A stretch of 64,000 bases of DNA from Kordiimonas lipolytica (GTDB lineage Bacteria > Pseudomonadota > Alphaproteobacteria > Sphingomonadales > Kordiimonadaceae), in assembly GCF_001550065.1 (NCBI RefSeq), contig NZ_LRUB01000036.1, positions 62,001-126,000 of the forward strand, read 5' to 3'. The notes under the pieces are model-generated. The model searched no databases. It worked only from the letters and a program-made list of their open reading frames with translations, and was not told the DNA's origin. A program made the position numbers and the translations under genes. Positions 26,142-35,511 of this stretch are shown here, one piece after another (the first letter of the stretch is position 1; each line of letters starts with the position of its first letter).

Positions 26142-27284
26142 ATGCCCAAGAGCCGCCAAATTGAGAAGAAAGTGCTGGATCAGGCCGCAGAATATTATCT
26201 GGACCTGCAGGACGGCACCATGGGAGCTGAGGAGCTGAAAGCCTGGCAAGGCTGGATGGCGGCAGATGGCGACCATCGCCGTGCGTTCGCGCGCATGGAA
26301 ACCCTTTGGGGTGTTCTGGGTGAAGCTCAGGCAGATGACTGGCGGGATCTTGCGGCGCAGACCGAAACCGATATGGCAGCAGGGGAGGGGCAGGCAACTG
26401 TAGCGGTTCATCCATCAGCGGGTGGATCGATCCTTTCCATGGTGGCGCCAGCGACTGAACAGCCTTCAGTTCGCAAAAAGCCTGCGTACGCCTGGGTGGG
26501 GGCTATTGCAGCTTCCTTCGCGGCGGTTCTTGTTGCCACTTTCCTCCTCATGGGCTCGCCTGAAAGCGGGCAGGCTGTGCGGACCTTGCACTATCAAACT
26601 GCCGCCGGGCAGCAACGCGTTATCAACCTGACTGACGGATCGATTGTTGAATTGGGCGCAGGTAGCTCTGTGTCGGTAACCTATTCTGAAGAAGATCGGT
26701 CTCTCACTCTGGATCAGGGCGAAGCTGTCTTCACGGTTGCCAAGAACCCGAAGCGTCCTTTCATCGTGCGCGCGGGCCAAGGCAGTGTGACCGCTATTGG
26801 TACGGTCTTCAATGTTCGCAAGTCTGACACTAATGTCGAGGTGCGGGTGCTTGAAGGGACGGTTGCGGTGCGCCCGATTGACGATACGGCTGACCGTGGT
26901 CGCAGCCGTGGCCGGGATGCCTCAAGCGCTGTGACGCAGCCAGTGGCATTGGTGACCGCCGGTCGCCAGACGGCATATTCGCCTGCTGGCCGCATGATGC
27001 CAATCATTGAAGCCAACGTGCATGAGGGCCTGTCCTGGCGCGTGGGTGTGTTGACCATGGTTGACTGGCCGATCGCCGACGTTATTCAGGAGCTGAACCG
27101 GTATCTGACGGACGAAATCACCATTGGGGATGAAGCTGTTGGCACGATGCGTTTCACCGGAACAGTCTATCCGGACCAGGTTGACGCCTGGCTTGAAGGC
27201 CTGCAGCAGGGCTATCCCATTGAAGTGGTGCGTTTGGGCGGTAGCACCATTTTGATGTTTGATGAAGAACAGGCCGGGACATAA
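26142..27284 (+). CDS. FecR-type anti-sigma factor
   Basis: Inner-membrane anti-sigma regulator (380 residues) that holds the adjacent sigma factor and is relieved by contact with the STN domain of a ligand-loaded receptor. The cytoplasmic N-terminal domain (about 1-60) has the FecR start motif AAEYYLDLQDGTMGAEELKA with WQGWMAADGDHRRAF. A single membrane helix spans about 116-138 (YAWVGAIAASFAAVLVATFL). The periplasmic FecR beta domain follows (VINLTDGSIVELGAGSSVSV, LDQGEAVFTVAKNPKRPFIV), with a C-terminal STN-binding region. It is 17 bases after the sigma gene. Confidence 0.93.
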   Translation: MPKSRQIEKKVLDQAAEYYLDLQDGTMGAEELKAWQGWMAADGDHRRAFARMETLWGVLGEAQADDWRDLAAQTETDMAAGEGQATVAVHPSAGGSILSMVAPATEQPSVRKKPAYAWVGAIAASFAAVLVATFLLMGSPESGQAVRTLHYQTAAGQQRVINLTDGSIVELGAGSSVSVTYSEEDRSLTLDQGEAVFTVAKNPKRPFIVRAGQGSVTAIGTVFNVRKSDTNVEVRVLEGTVAVRPIDDTADRGRSRGRDASSAVTQPVALVTAGRQTAYSPAGRMMPIIEANVHEGLSWRVGVLTMVDWPIADVIQELNRYLTDEITIGDEAVGTMRFTGTVYPDQVDAWLEGLQQGYPIEVVRLGGSTILMFDEEQAGT

Positions 27285-27396
27285 GTCCGCTGCAATAATC
27301 CTGTAGGCAGCTGGCACAAATCAGGATAACAAGGTGGGGACGTCCGAGAATACGGGCGAGGTTGCTTTGGCGCTGCCAGAGTAGCGGGAGGATCGT

Positions 27397-30270
27397 ATGA
27401 AGTTTAGGGGGCGCACCGCCGGGCCGAATTTGGTCAGGCAGCGTAAAGTCCTGACCATCAGTGCTGTTGCGGCCTTTGGCGCGGCAGCATTTGGCGTTTC
27501 AGCACCTTCCCTGGCTATGGTTTATCAGGATGGCCAGCCCCAAGCCACCCGCACAGTCGAATTCAATATTCGAAGCCAGCGCCTTCAGGACGCCCTTCTC
27601 GCCTATTCAGAGCAGGCAGGTATTCAGATCATTCTGCCCGGTGACATGGCTTCCGACCCACAGCGTCGCAGCCTGCGGGGTTTACATGACGTGGCCGAGG
27701 CGCTGGAAAGTCTTGTGGCGGGAACCGGGTACAGCTTCAGCTTCACAGGTGAAAACACGGTTGTCGTGCGCCGGCAGGTTCACCTTGGGGTTCCTGTGGC
27801 TCCGGTGTCGGCTGATTCCAATAAGAGTGAGGACAAATCTGAAGAACAGACCCTGTCCCAGCGCCAGGAGGCGGAAGAACCCTATCTTGAAGAACTGGTA
27901 ACTGTTGGCACGCGAAACCGCACGCGTACTGTTACGGAAACCGCCGTGCCGGTGGATGTCATCGGCTCCGCGGCGCTGCACCGGAACGGCTATACCCAGA
28001 CAGGGAGGCTGTTACAGGCGCTGGCGCCCAGTTTTAATTTCACGGAAACCACGATTTCAGACGGAACGGATATCGTGCGCCCGGCCACGCTGCGGGGGCT
28101 GGGGCCGGATCAGGTTCTGGTGCTGGTCAATGGCAAGCGCCGCCACAGCCAGTCATGGGTCAATGTTCAGAATACGGTGGGCAAAGGAGCTGTAGGCACC
28201 GATATGAACACCATTCCGGTGGGCGCGATCAAACGGGTTGAGATCCTGCGTGACGGGGCGGCAGCGCAATATGGGTCCGACGCCATTGCAGGCGTTGTGA
28301 ATATCGTCCTCAAGGACTATGACGACGGCTTTTCGGGCGCCGCCAGTTGGGGGCAGACCTACGAAGGCGACGGTGACACGTTCTTCGTGTCCAGCACTGC
28401 TGGACTACCGCTTGGGGTTGGTGGGTTTTTCAATGTGACGGCAGAATATCAGGACCGCAAGGCAACCAACCGGGCTGATCCATCCTCCATCACGGGCGAT
28501 GTGGTGATGCGCATTGGTGAGACCGATGTGGATGCAACGGCGGTCATGTGGAATATGGCCTTGCCGGGCCGCGGTGGCGGCGAGCTTTATGCCTTTGGCG
28601 GCTTTATGGACCGCAATGGCGTGTCCGGCGGATTTTACCGCCACGCCCATCAGGCTGCGCGGTCTGTGCCTCAGCTTTACCCTGAAGGCTTTTTGCCGCT
28701 TCAGCGAACGGATGTCAGCGATTTCAGTCAGGCCGTGGGCTTCCGCTTCGATGCCGACGACGGTTGGCAATATGACCTGAGCGCCACCTATGGCCGCACG
28801 CGGTTTGCCTTTGGGGCCGAAAATACGGTGAATGTGTCGCTGGCGTCAGCGGCATTCTATAACGGCCTGGACCCGTTGGATTATAGCTTCACGGAAGGGT
28901 TTTCAGGGGCGCTTGAGTTCGAACAGCTGACAGCGAACTTTGATGCGGTAGGGCGGGCTTGGGTCGGTGATGTTCCGTTCAACCTGGCCTACGGCTTTGA
29001 ATATAGGAACGAGCTATACGGGATTGAGCAGGGGGACGAGGCCTCCTACAGCTGTGGTAGGGTAAATGGCGAATTTGCCCCGTCTATTCTGGACCCGGAG
29101 GTGACAGCGGTATGTGGGTTCCAGGGCTTCCCGGGCTATAGCCCCGATGTGTCGGGGGAGCTTGGGCGCTCCAGCTACGCTTTCTATGTGGATACGGAAT
29201 GGGAGCCCGGCGACAATTGGTTTTTCACCACGGCGGCCCGCTATGAGAATTTCGGTCGCACCGGCAGCAAGATTACCGGGAAATTGTCCGCGCGGTATCA
29301 GGCGGCAGAGGGGCTTGCGCTCAGGGGCGCAATATCCACCGGTTTCAGGGCGCCTGCGCTGGCGCAGCGGGCCTTTACGTCGGTTATCACCAACACCAGT
29401 GCTGAAGGACTTACGCAGACCCTGGTGGCACCCGAAGGCCATGTCATCCCACGCACATACGGGGTGAACAAGCTGGATCATGAGACCAACACCAACATGT
29501 CTGTTGGCCTTGTGTGGAAACCAGACAGTGATCTGAATGTAACAATCGACGCTTACCGGATTGATATTCGCGACCGTATCGTATTGGGGCCAACCCTACC
29601 GATCCCGGAAGGGCTTAACCTGGGGCCCATAGAGGCGGGGTCGTTCTTCTCGAACGGCATCGATACCCGCACAGTGGGGGCCGATCTTGTGGCCTGCTAT
29701 GAGATGACGCTGAAGGACGGAGCTTCGCTTGACTTTGTAGGCTCGCTCAGCCTGACCAAAACAACCATTCGGGAAATCAATGCCCCGGAAGGTGTGTCGG
29801 AGGACGAATTCTTTCCCTTTGCCGAAAGGGTGAATGTGGAACGTGGTCAGCCCCGGTTCCGCGCCGCAGGCACGGTGGATTATCGGAAAGGGCGGATCGG
29901 CGCAATTTTGCGGGTGAACTATTATGGCAATACGGAATCGGCTTTCTATACGCCGCTTGGCAACAATATTCCGCAGGACATTGCTGTTGATGTGCTGGGG
30001 CTTGACTACAGCCCCACAACGAAGGCGGGCACAGCTGCCATCGTGGATCTGGAGATTTCCTATGATGTTGGGGAAAACCTGACGCTCGCCATTGGCGCCA
30101 ACAATCTATTCAATACCTACCCGGATGAGCTCGTGAACAATGATATGTCGCGCTGGATATCTGAAGGGCGCCAGATCGGTGCTTTTGGCAACTTCCGCTA
30201 CCCGTGGGTGGTTATGCCCTGGGGCATTCGGGGTGGCTATTATTATGCGCGGATGGCGTTTGAGTTCTGA
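27397..30270 (+). CDS. TonB-dependent receptor with N-terminal STN signalling domain (first of pair)
   Basis: Outer-membrane importer and signalling receptor, 957 residues. After a signal peptide (about 1-44) comes an STN domain (about 50-125: VEFNIRSQRLQDALLAYSEQ), the part that contacts FecR. A TonB-box-like EELVTVGTR precedes the plug domain (RPATLRGLGPDQVLVLVNGK and [18 protein letters not shown]). The beta-barrel fills the rest and ends in an aromatic residue (ARMAFEF), as expected for assembly by BAM. GGGAGG precedes the ATG. The plug sequence is strikingly like that of the next gene (PSFNF-SDGTD-RPATLRG), so the two arose by duplication. Substrate unknown; the neighbouring secreted glycosidase suggests an oligosaccharide. 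Confidence 0.94.
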   Translation: MKFRGRTAGPNLVRQRKVLTISAVAAFGAAAFGVSAPSLAMVYQDGQPQATRTVEFNIRSQRLQDALLAYSEQAGIQIILPGDMASDPQRRSLRGLHDVAEALESLVAGTGYSFSFTGENTVVVRRQVHLGVPVAPVSADSNKSEDKSEEQTLSQRQEAEEPYLEELVTVGTRNRTRTVTETAVPVDVIGSAALHRNGYTQTGRLLQALAPSFNFTETTISDGTDIVRPATLRGLGPDQVLVLVNGKRRHSQSWVNVQNTVGKGAVGTDMNTIPVGAIKRVEILRDGAAAQYGSDAIAGVVNIVLKDYDDGFSGAASWGQTYEGDGDTFFVSSTAGLPLGVGGFFNVTAEYQDRKATNRADPSSITGDVVMRIGETDVDATAVMWNMALPGRGGGELYAFGGFMDRNGVSGGFYRHAHQAARSVPQLYPEGFLPLQRTDVSDFSQAVGFRFDADDGWQYDLSATYGRTRFAFGAENTVNVSLASAAFYNGLDPLDYSFTEGFSGALEFEQLTANFDAVGRAWVGDVPFNLAYGFEYRNELYGIEQGDEASYSCGRVNGEFAPSILDPEVTAVCGFQGFPGYSPDVSGELGRSSYAFYVDTEWEPGDNWFFTTAARYENFGRTGSKITGKLSARYQAAEGLALRGAISTGFRAPALAQRAFTSVITNTSAEGLTQTLVAPEGHVIPRTYGVNKLDHETNTNMSVGLVWKPDSDLNVTIDAYRIDIRDRIVLGPTLPIPEGLNLGPIEAGSFFSNGIDTRTVGADLVACYEMTLKDGASLDFVGSLSLTKTTIREINAPEGVSEDEFFPFAERVNVERGQPRFRAAGTVDYRKGRIGAILRVNYYGNTESAFYTPLGNNIPQDIAVDVLGLDYSPTTKAGTAAIVDLEISYDVGENLTLAIGANNLFNTYPDELVNNDMSRWISEGRQIGAFGNFRYPWVVMPWGIRGGYYYARMAFEF

Positions 30271-30374
30271 CCGTGAAAGTGGGCTGAGCACGTGAAAATA
30301 TTCTCATATCCCATCGCGCACTCGTCTCAACCATTGGTAGATTTATGCAATCATATAAAGGAAGGAGGGCACAT

Positions 30375-33227
30375 ATGACCCTGAGACCAGCCGTGGTTGG
30401 TAGCTCGGATGGGCTGCTGCGGCTGATGGTAATACTGATACTTGGGCTTGTTATGTCAGTGTCCGCAACAGCGGATGATACACCGGAAATCCGGTTTGAT
30501 ATTGCGCCTCAGCCGCTTCGGCAGGCGCTTCTTGAGTTTTCAGAACAGGCGCGGATTCAGTTGATCCTTGCCGCAGATACAGAGGACATCCCGGCCAGCC
30601 GGGGCGTAACCGGCACGATGACAGCGGAAGAAGCCCTGGTGCGGCTGACTTTGGGTACCGGGCTCGAGTATCATTTTTCAAGCGGCAATACCGTTACCGT
30701 CAGACGGCAAAAAGTGAAACCGGAGCCTCCCTTGAGGCCAGAAAAACCAGCGGGGCAACAGGATATCGACCAGCTATCCATTGCCCCGGCTTCGTTTGAG
30801 GAGATCATCAGCATCGGGACACGCGTCAGGGGGCGTACGGTTGGGGCAACCTCTGTGCCTGTTGATGTTCTTTCACCCACAGCGCTTGCATCCACAGGGC
30901 AGGCGGAGACTGGACGCATGCTGCAGATGCTTGTGCCCAGTTTCAATTTCTCCAGTTCCAGCGTGTCGGACGGCACTGACGCCCTCCGACCGGCCACGCT
31001 TCGGGGCATGAGCCCGGACCAGACATTGGTGCTTCTGAACGGCAGGCGGCGGCATGCCAGCGCACTGGTGCATGTGAACACGTCTGTTGGGCGTGGGTCA
31101 GCAGGCACCGACATGAATGCTGTACCCGCCATAGCGCTGGGGCGCATTGAGGTGCTCAGGGACGGGGCGGCGGCACAATATGGGTCGGACGCCATCGCCG
31201 GCGTGATCAACCTTGCCCTGAGGCGCGACAGGGAAGGCGGCAGGATCAGCGTCAGCAGGGGCGCAACATATGCGGGTGACGGTGATACCACGACGGTGAA
31301 CGGCTTCATCGCTTATCCGGTCAGCAGCCGTGGCTTCGTGAACCTGAGCCTTGAATACCGTGACCGGGCGCCAACGAACCGGGCGGGGTTGAGCGCGAAC
31401 CAGCAATATTTTGGCGCAAATGGCGAAAGCGACTGTGCTGCTACGCCAGATCCAGCCAGTTGTTATGACCCGCGCGAATATACGTTCGACAGGCGGAATT
31501 TCCGCATTGGCGACGCAGCAAGCGAACAGTTTGCCGCCGTCTTCAATGCTGAAATCCCGTTCGGTGATGTGGGCCACTGGTATGGCTTCGCGACCTATTC
31601 CGACCGCGACAACATGTCGGCTGGGTTTTACAGGCGGGTTACCCAACCAGAGCGCACGGTTGCAAGCCTTTATCCGGACGGCTTCCTGCCCCTGATCAAT
31701 ACCGAAATCACTGATGTATCCGCTGCAAGCGGGTTGGTGCTGAAGTCCTTGGCAGGATGGCATGTGGATTTGGGTTTTGCCCATGGGCGTAACGAATTCG
31801 CCTACCGCATCAAGAACAGCCTGAATGCGTCGCTGGGGGCTGACAGCCCGTTTGAAGCTGATGCAGGCAGCCTGCTTTTCTCCCAGTCTGTGCTGTCGCT
31901 TGATGCTGTTCGGGAAGGGAGCTTGGGGGGCAGGGACGTGACGCTGGCAATGGGGGCGGAGTACCGGCGCGACCGGTATGAGATCAGGGCAGGGGAGCAT
32001 GCTTCCTATAGTGATGGCGGCCTTAATAATACCAATTGCCCGGGTTGTGACGTGGCCCCCGTTCGCTACCAGCAGGGTTTCCAGGTGTTCCGTGGCTTTT
32101 CGCCCGATAATGCGGTGGACCGCAAACGGGATAGTTTCGCGCTCTATAGCGATCTGGACCTTTCGGTTACTGCCGTCTGGCGACTGTCAGCTGCTGCCCG
32201 GTTCGAACACTATGACGATTTCGGCAGTCGCTTGACTGGAAAGATGACCAGCCGGGTCAAGCTGACAGAGGGGCTGGCGCTTCGCGGGGCTTTATCCACG
32301 GGATTTCGGGCACCTTCTGTGCAGCAGAAATATTTCAACAGTGTGTCCACACAGTTTGTCGATGCCGGCGGCCTTACCGTTGCGCAGGAACGGGGCACCT
32401 TCCGGAACGATAGCGCACTTGCCGTTGCCATCGGTGTGCCGCAGTTGAAGGAAGAAACAGCCATCAATGTCAGCGCCGGGCTTGTCTGGACCCTGCCGAA
32501 CTTCACGCTGACGGCAGACTATTATCATATCGATATCGAAGACCGGATCGCCATTTCAGGTAGCGTGGATATTGCCCGCCTGTTCCCGGATGTCAGCAGC
32601 CGGATGGGCATTACGAACGGGCAGTTCTTCTTCAATGCAGCTGACACGGTCACCAAGGGCGCGGATATAGTGGCGGTATATGACTGGCCGCTTTCGGGGG
32701 ACGACAGCCTTGAGTTTTCGCTCGCGGCCAACTGGAACAGCACGGTGGTCAAGGATGGCAGCATCCGCACCACCATTGGCGATACGCTGGCGGTACCTTT
32801 GTTCACCCCGCAGGATATCTCCATTTTGCAGGACTGGCAGCCGGAAAGCCGTGTGATGCTGGCAGCAACTTATGAAACCGGGCCTGTCAGCCTACTGTTG
32901 CGTGCCAACCGTTTTGGTGGCTACCGAATTTGCGAAGGGACGTGCGACCAGCTTTCGGGCGACGGGCGCAATGTACAGGCTTTCGGCGCGGAATGGGTGT
33001 TGGATGCGCAAGTAAGCTATGAATTTGAACGCCACGGCGTTACTGCGACCATCGGCGCCAACAATATCCTGGGCCAGTATCCGGACCGTAATCTGATCGG
33101 ACAGGCAGGGGCGGGTGATCTGCCGGGTATATTGTCGTCCGAAGGGGTGTTCACCTATTCGCGCCGGGCTGCACCATTTGGCTTTAACGGCGGCTATTGG
33201 TATGCGCGCCTCAGCTTCAGCTTCTGA
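30375..33227 (+). CDS. TonB-dependent receptor with N-terminal STN signalling domain (second of pair)
   Basis: Paralogue of the preceding receptor, 950 residues. Start chosen at MTLRPAVVGSSDG because GGAGGG lies five bases upstream; an in-frame ATG at 30345 lacks a site. Signal peptide, STN domain (about 40-115: IRFDIAPQPLRQALLEFSEQ), TonB-box-like EEIISIGTR, plug ([38 protein letters not shown]), barrel, and a terminal F (ARLSFSF). It contains two closely spaced cysteine pairs that the first copy lacks or spaces differently (NCPGCD, ICEGTCD), probably extracellular loop disulfides. Its stop abuts the stop of the convergent GH114-RTX gene with no spacer (TGATCA). Confidence 0.94.
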   Translation: MTLRPAVVGSSDGLLRLMVILILGLVMSVSATADDTPEIRFDIAPQPLRQALLEFSEQARIQLILAADTEDIPASRGVTGTMTAEEALVRLTLGTGLEYHFSSGNTVTVRRQKVKPEPPLRPEKPAGQQDIDQLSIAPASFEEIISIGTRVRGRTVGATSVPVDVLSPTALASTGQAETGRMLQMLVPSFNFSSSSVSDGTDALRPATLRGMSPDQTLVLLNGRRRHASALVHVNTSVGRGSAGTDMNAVPAIALGRIEVLRDGAAAQYGSDAIAGVINLALRRDREGGRISVSRGATYAGDGDTTTVNGFIAYPVSSRGFVNLSLEYRDRAPTNRAGLSANQQYFGANGESDCAATPDPASCYDPREYTFDRRNFRIGDAASEQFAAVFNAEIPFGDVGHWYGFATYSDRDNMSAGFYRRVTQPERTVASLYPDGFLPLINTEITDVSAASGLVLKSLAGWHVDLGFAHGRNEFAYRIKNSLNASLGADSPFEADAGSLLFSQSVLSLDAVREGSLGGRDVTLAMGAEYRRDRYEIRAGEHASYSDGGLNNTNCPGCDVAPVRYQQGFQVFRGFSPDNAVDRKRDSFALYSDLDLSVTAVWRLSAAARFEHYDDFGSRLTGKMTSRVKLTEGLALRGALSTGFRAPSVQQKYFNSVSTQFVDAGGLTVAQERGTFRNDSALAVAIGVPQLKEETAINVSAGLVWTLPNFTLTADYYHIDIEDRIAISGSVDIARLFPDVSSRMGITNGQFFFNAADTVTKGADIVAVYDWPLSGDDSLEFSLAANWNSTVVKDGSIRTTIGDTLAVPLFTPQDISILQDWQPESRVMLAATYETGPVSLLLRANRFGGYRICEGTCDQLSGDGRNVQAFGAEWVLDAQVSYEFERHGVTATIGANNILGQYPDRNLIGQAGAGDLPGILSSEGVFTYSRRAAPFGFNGGYWYARLSFSF

Positions 33228-35135
33228 TCACAAGAGCACGTTTATTGTATCCAAATCATCAAGCACGAGGCCGATAAGGAATACACTGCCGCTGGCGCCA
33301 AGGTCGATCAACAAGCCTTCTTGATTGTCCTGCAAAACCTCCGATGCTGCAGTTTCAAGGGCTGTGATGTCTGCGAAGCGCGTGGTGATGGCCGTCAGGT
33401 CCAGCGCATCGTTGCTCAGGTCAAAATCCGTGATTGTGTCAGCACCACTGTTGGCTGCGAACGCAAAGGTGTCGGTGCCCAGACCACCGGTCAGCAGGTC
33501 ATCGCCCGCACCGGCCCACAAGACATCTGCACCACCTTCGCCCCGGACCGTATCGTCGCCTGGGCCGCCGAACAGTTCGTCCGCGCCCAGCCCGCCCTGA
33601 AGGCGGTCGCCCCCCGCACCGCCAAACAGTGTGTCATCGCCGGCTTCGCCCCAAAGCGTGTCCGCATAGTCACCCGCGCCGCCAAACAATATGTCCGCGC
33701 CCGCACCGCCGAACAATTGGTCCAGCCCGAGCGCGCTATAGATCATGTCATCGCCGTCATGCCCAAAGATGGTGTCATCGCCTGTGCCGCCGCCCAGTTC
33801 GTCATCGCCTGCTGCGCCAATCAGCAAATCCTGGCCGGGGCCTGCCCATATCTGGTTGGCGGCCGTGCCGGAAATGATGGCTTCGCCGTCATCATAGATA
33901 CCGTTGTCGTTTACAAGGCCATCGTCCCAGCCGCCGCCCAAAAGGGTATCGTTACCCTTGCCGCCAAACAGGATATCGGCGCCATCATCCAGTGAATTGC
34001 CGTTTGATGTGAGCCAGTCAAGAACATTGCCGTCATCCGCGCCGCCACCGATCAGGAAATCGTCGCCAGAGCCGCCGCCGATGACGTCAGACCCCGCGCC
34101 GCCTATGAAAAGGTCATCGCCTGCGTCCGCAGGGCCAGCCCATATCTGGTCATTGCCGCCAAGGGCGTCGATGACGTCTTTACCGAAGCCGCCGCGCAGC
34201 GTCTCACCCGCCTCACTGCCAACCAGATCATCGACGATCCTGATAAAGTCAGGCTGTTGGAACACTTCATCCAGCGCCCGGCTTTCCGCCACATAAAGCG
34301 GGATGCCAAGGTCATCCATTTGTTCGGCCAGCGCTTCAAGAACACCCTCGAACGCCTGCTGGCGGGTGCCGTTCAGATACTCGATCAGGAAGACTTCCTT
34401 GCCTGCGTTTTCCGCCAGTGTCAGCAGCGCCAGGCTGTAGGCCACGCTTTCGGCGCTCTGCACGTGGAAGTCGCTCTGGTTCGTGTTCTCATAGTAGAAC
34501 TGCAGGTCTTCCTTGCCGACCCCATCGATGGCATTCAGATAGGTGCTGTTCTCCAGAAGTTCTTCACCATTCTGCCCGATGACGACAAAGGTGCGGTCGG
34601 GGTCTACTTCTGCCAGATAGGCTTCGGCGTGGGCGCGGATGGCGGCGACAAAGTTTGCCATTTCCTGCCGGTAATCAATGTTTGCATCTGGCTCCAGCTC
34701 TTCCCAATATTCATAGCCGTCTATGATATCCAGATAGAGGCCGTTGAAGCCGCCGTCGATGATGCGTTCGACATAGTCGAAGATCACCTGTTGCCAGTCA
34801 TCCAACCAATAGCGGGCTTTGAAGTTGCCCACCCATTCGGGGTTTTCGTTTTCGATGATACTGTCACGGATGGCGATGAAATCGGGATCGTCCCAATAAA
34901 AGCGGTAATCTTCCGCTTCACCAATGCTGAGGTAAGAGACGATCAGCTTGTCATTCGTCCCGCGCATGATGTCTAGGTCAGCGGCGGTATAGGGCGTTTC
35001 CACATCAGCATAATTGGCGAATTCGATCACCACCATACCGGCCGTACTGTCGCCTATTTCCTGCAGTCGCGCGGTGTCAGTATCACCCAGGTGATAGAGC
35101 CAGCTGTCAACGTCGGAAAGTGGATTTCCGCTCAT
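33228..35135 (-). CDS. secreted GH114 endo-alpha-1,4-polygalactosaminidase-like enzyme fused to RTX repeats
   Basis: 635 residues. The N-terminal domain (about 1-285) is a TIM-barrel of the GH114 type: IEFANYADVETPYTAADLDI, KLIVSYLSIGEAEDYR, WQQVIFDYVERIIDGGFNGL then YLDIIDGYEYWEE, and FVVIGQNGEELLENS. The C-terminal half (about 320-600) is a calcium-binding RTX block of GGxGxDxLx nonapeptides, ending with SGADTITDFDLSNDALDL, the usual end of type I secretion substrates. There is no N-terminal signal peptide, consistent with C-terminal type I export. Start at MSGNPLSDVDSW, with GGGGGAC upstream; the longer frame has no site. GH114 enzymes cleave galactosaminogalactan-type polymers. Convergent with the two TonB receptors, which may import its products. 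Confidence 0.88.
   Translation of the reverse strand: MSGNPLSDVDSWLYHLGDTDTARLQEIGDSTAGMVVIEFANYADVETPYTAADLDIMRGTNDKLIVSYLSIGEAEDYRFYWDDPDFIAIRDSIIENENPEWVGNFKARYWLDDWQQVIFDYVERIIDGGFNGLYLDIIDGYEYWEELEPDANIDYRQEMANFVAAIRAHAEAYLAEVDPDRTFVVIGQNGEELLENSTYLNAIDGVGKEDLQFYYENTNQSDFHVQSAESVAYSLALLTLAENAGKEVFLIEYLNGTRQQAFEGVLEALAEQMDDLGIPLYVAESRALDEVFQQPDFIRIVDDLVGSEAGETLRGGFGKDVIDALGGNDQIWAGPADAGDDLFIGGAGSDVIGGGSGDDFLIGGGADDGNVLDWLTSNGNSLDDGADILFGGKGNDTLLGGGWDDGLVNDNGIYDDGEAIISGTAANQIWAGPGQDLLIGAAGDDELGGGTGDDTIFGHDGDDMIYSALGLDQLFGGAGADILFGGAGDYADTLWGEAGDDTLFGGAGGDRLQGGLGADELFGGPGDDTVRGEGGADVLWAGAGDDLLTGGLGTDTFAFAANSGADTITDFDLSNDALDLTAITTRFADITALETAASEVLQDNQEGLLIDLGASGSVFLIGLVLDDLDTINVLL
33440..34200 (-). 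repeat. RTX nonapeptide repeat block within the GH114 gene
   Basis: The coding DNA carries a long series of degenerate 27-base units encoding GGxGxDxLx (for example GGAGSDVIGGGSGDDFLIGG and FGGPGDDTVRGEGGADVLWA). The block should fold as a parallel beta-roll that binds calcium outside the cell. Confidence 0.85.
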
Positions 35136-35511
35136 GATTAGTCCCCCGTATGGCGTGCTCGATATCACCTTATGCCGCATGGTGTGTACCCGTCGATAGC
35201 AAGGCGCGAAAAAAGCAATAAAAATGCGAAAATGGTTATTGACCAAATAGTCAGGAATGCATATCGTGCTGGCGTTGCGTTGAGAATGTCGGCCTCAAAT
35301 GGGGCTGGCGGGCTCAAAGCCATGAAAGTGAAGGGCTCGTTTGGCTGCCATTCAGTGGTGGGCGCCTCCTTTGGCGGCAGAGCGGGCAGGACATGTCTTT
35401 CGGTCTGGGGCTTACGACCGACCTTCCAACCCATCTTTCATGTGCTTATGAATGGCGGTAGCCGGTCAAACCCGGCTGCCGCCTTCACTTTTTTGAGGTA
35501 TGGCCTGTGGA
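35136..35511. other. 376-base gap upstream of the GH114-RTX gene
   Basis: Carries the GH114 promoter region on the minus strand. It also contains one weak minus-strand frame (35165-35434), listed separately. No hairpin terminator or RNA gene seen. Confidence 0.4.
35165..35434 (-). CDS. possible small membrane protein, 89 residues, unknown
   Basis: Frame of 89 residues with a proline-rich N-terminal part (VLPALPPKEAPTTEW) and one hydrophobic stretch (YAFLTIWSITIFAFLLLFS) near the C-terminus, which would make a single-pass protein. No convincing ribosome binding site and no known family. It ends 29 bases before the GH114-RTX start on the same strand, so if real it could be co-transcribed with it. 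May be chance. Confidence 0.25.
   Translation of the reverse strand: MGWKVGRKPQTERHVLPALPPKEAPTTEWQPNEPFTFMALSPPAPFEADILNATPARYAFLTIWSITIFAFLLLFSRLAIDGYTPCGIR

Noticed and set aside
33321..33995. Plus-strand frame of 224 residues opposite the RTX block
   Set aside because: Repetitive DNA opposite the RTX repeats keeps all frames open; the repeat-rich product is an artefact.
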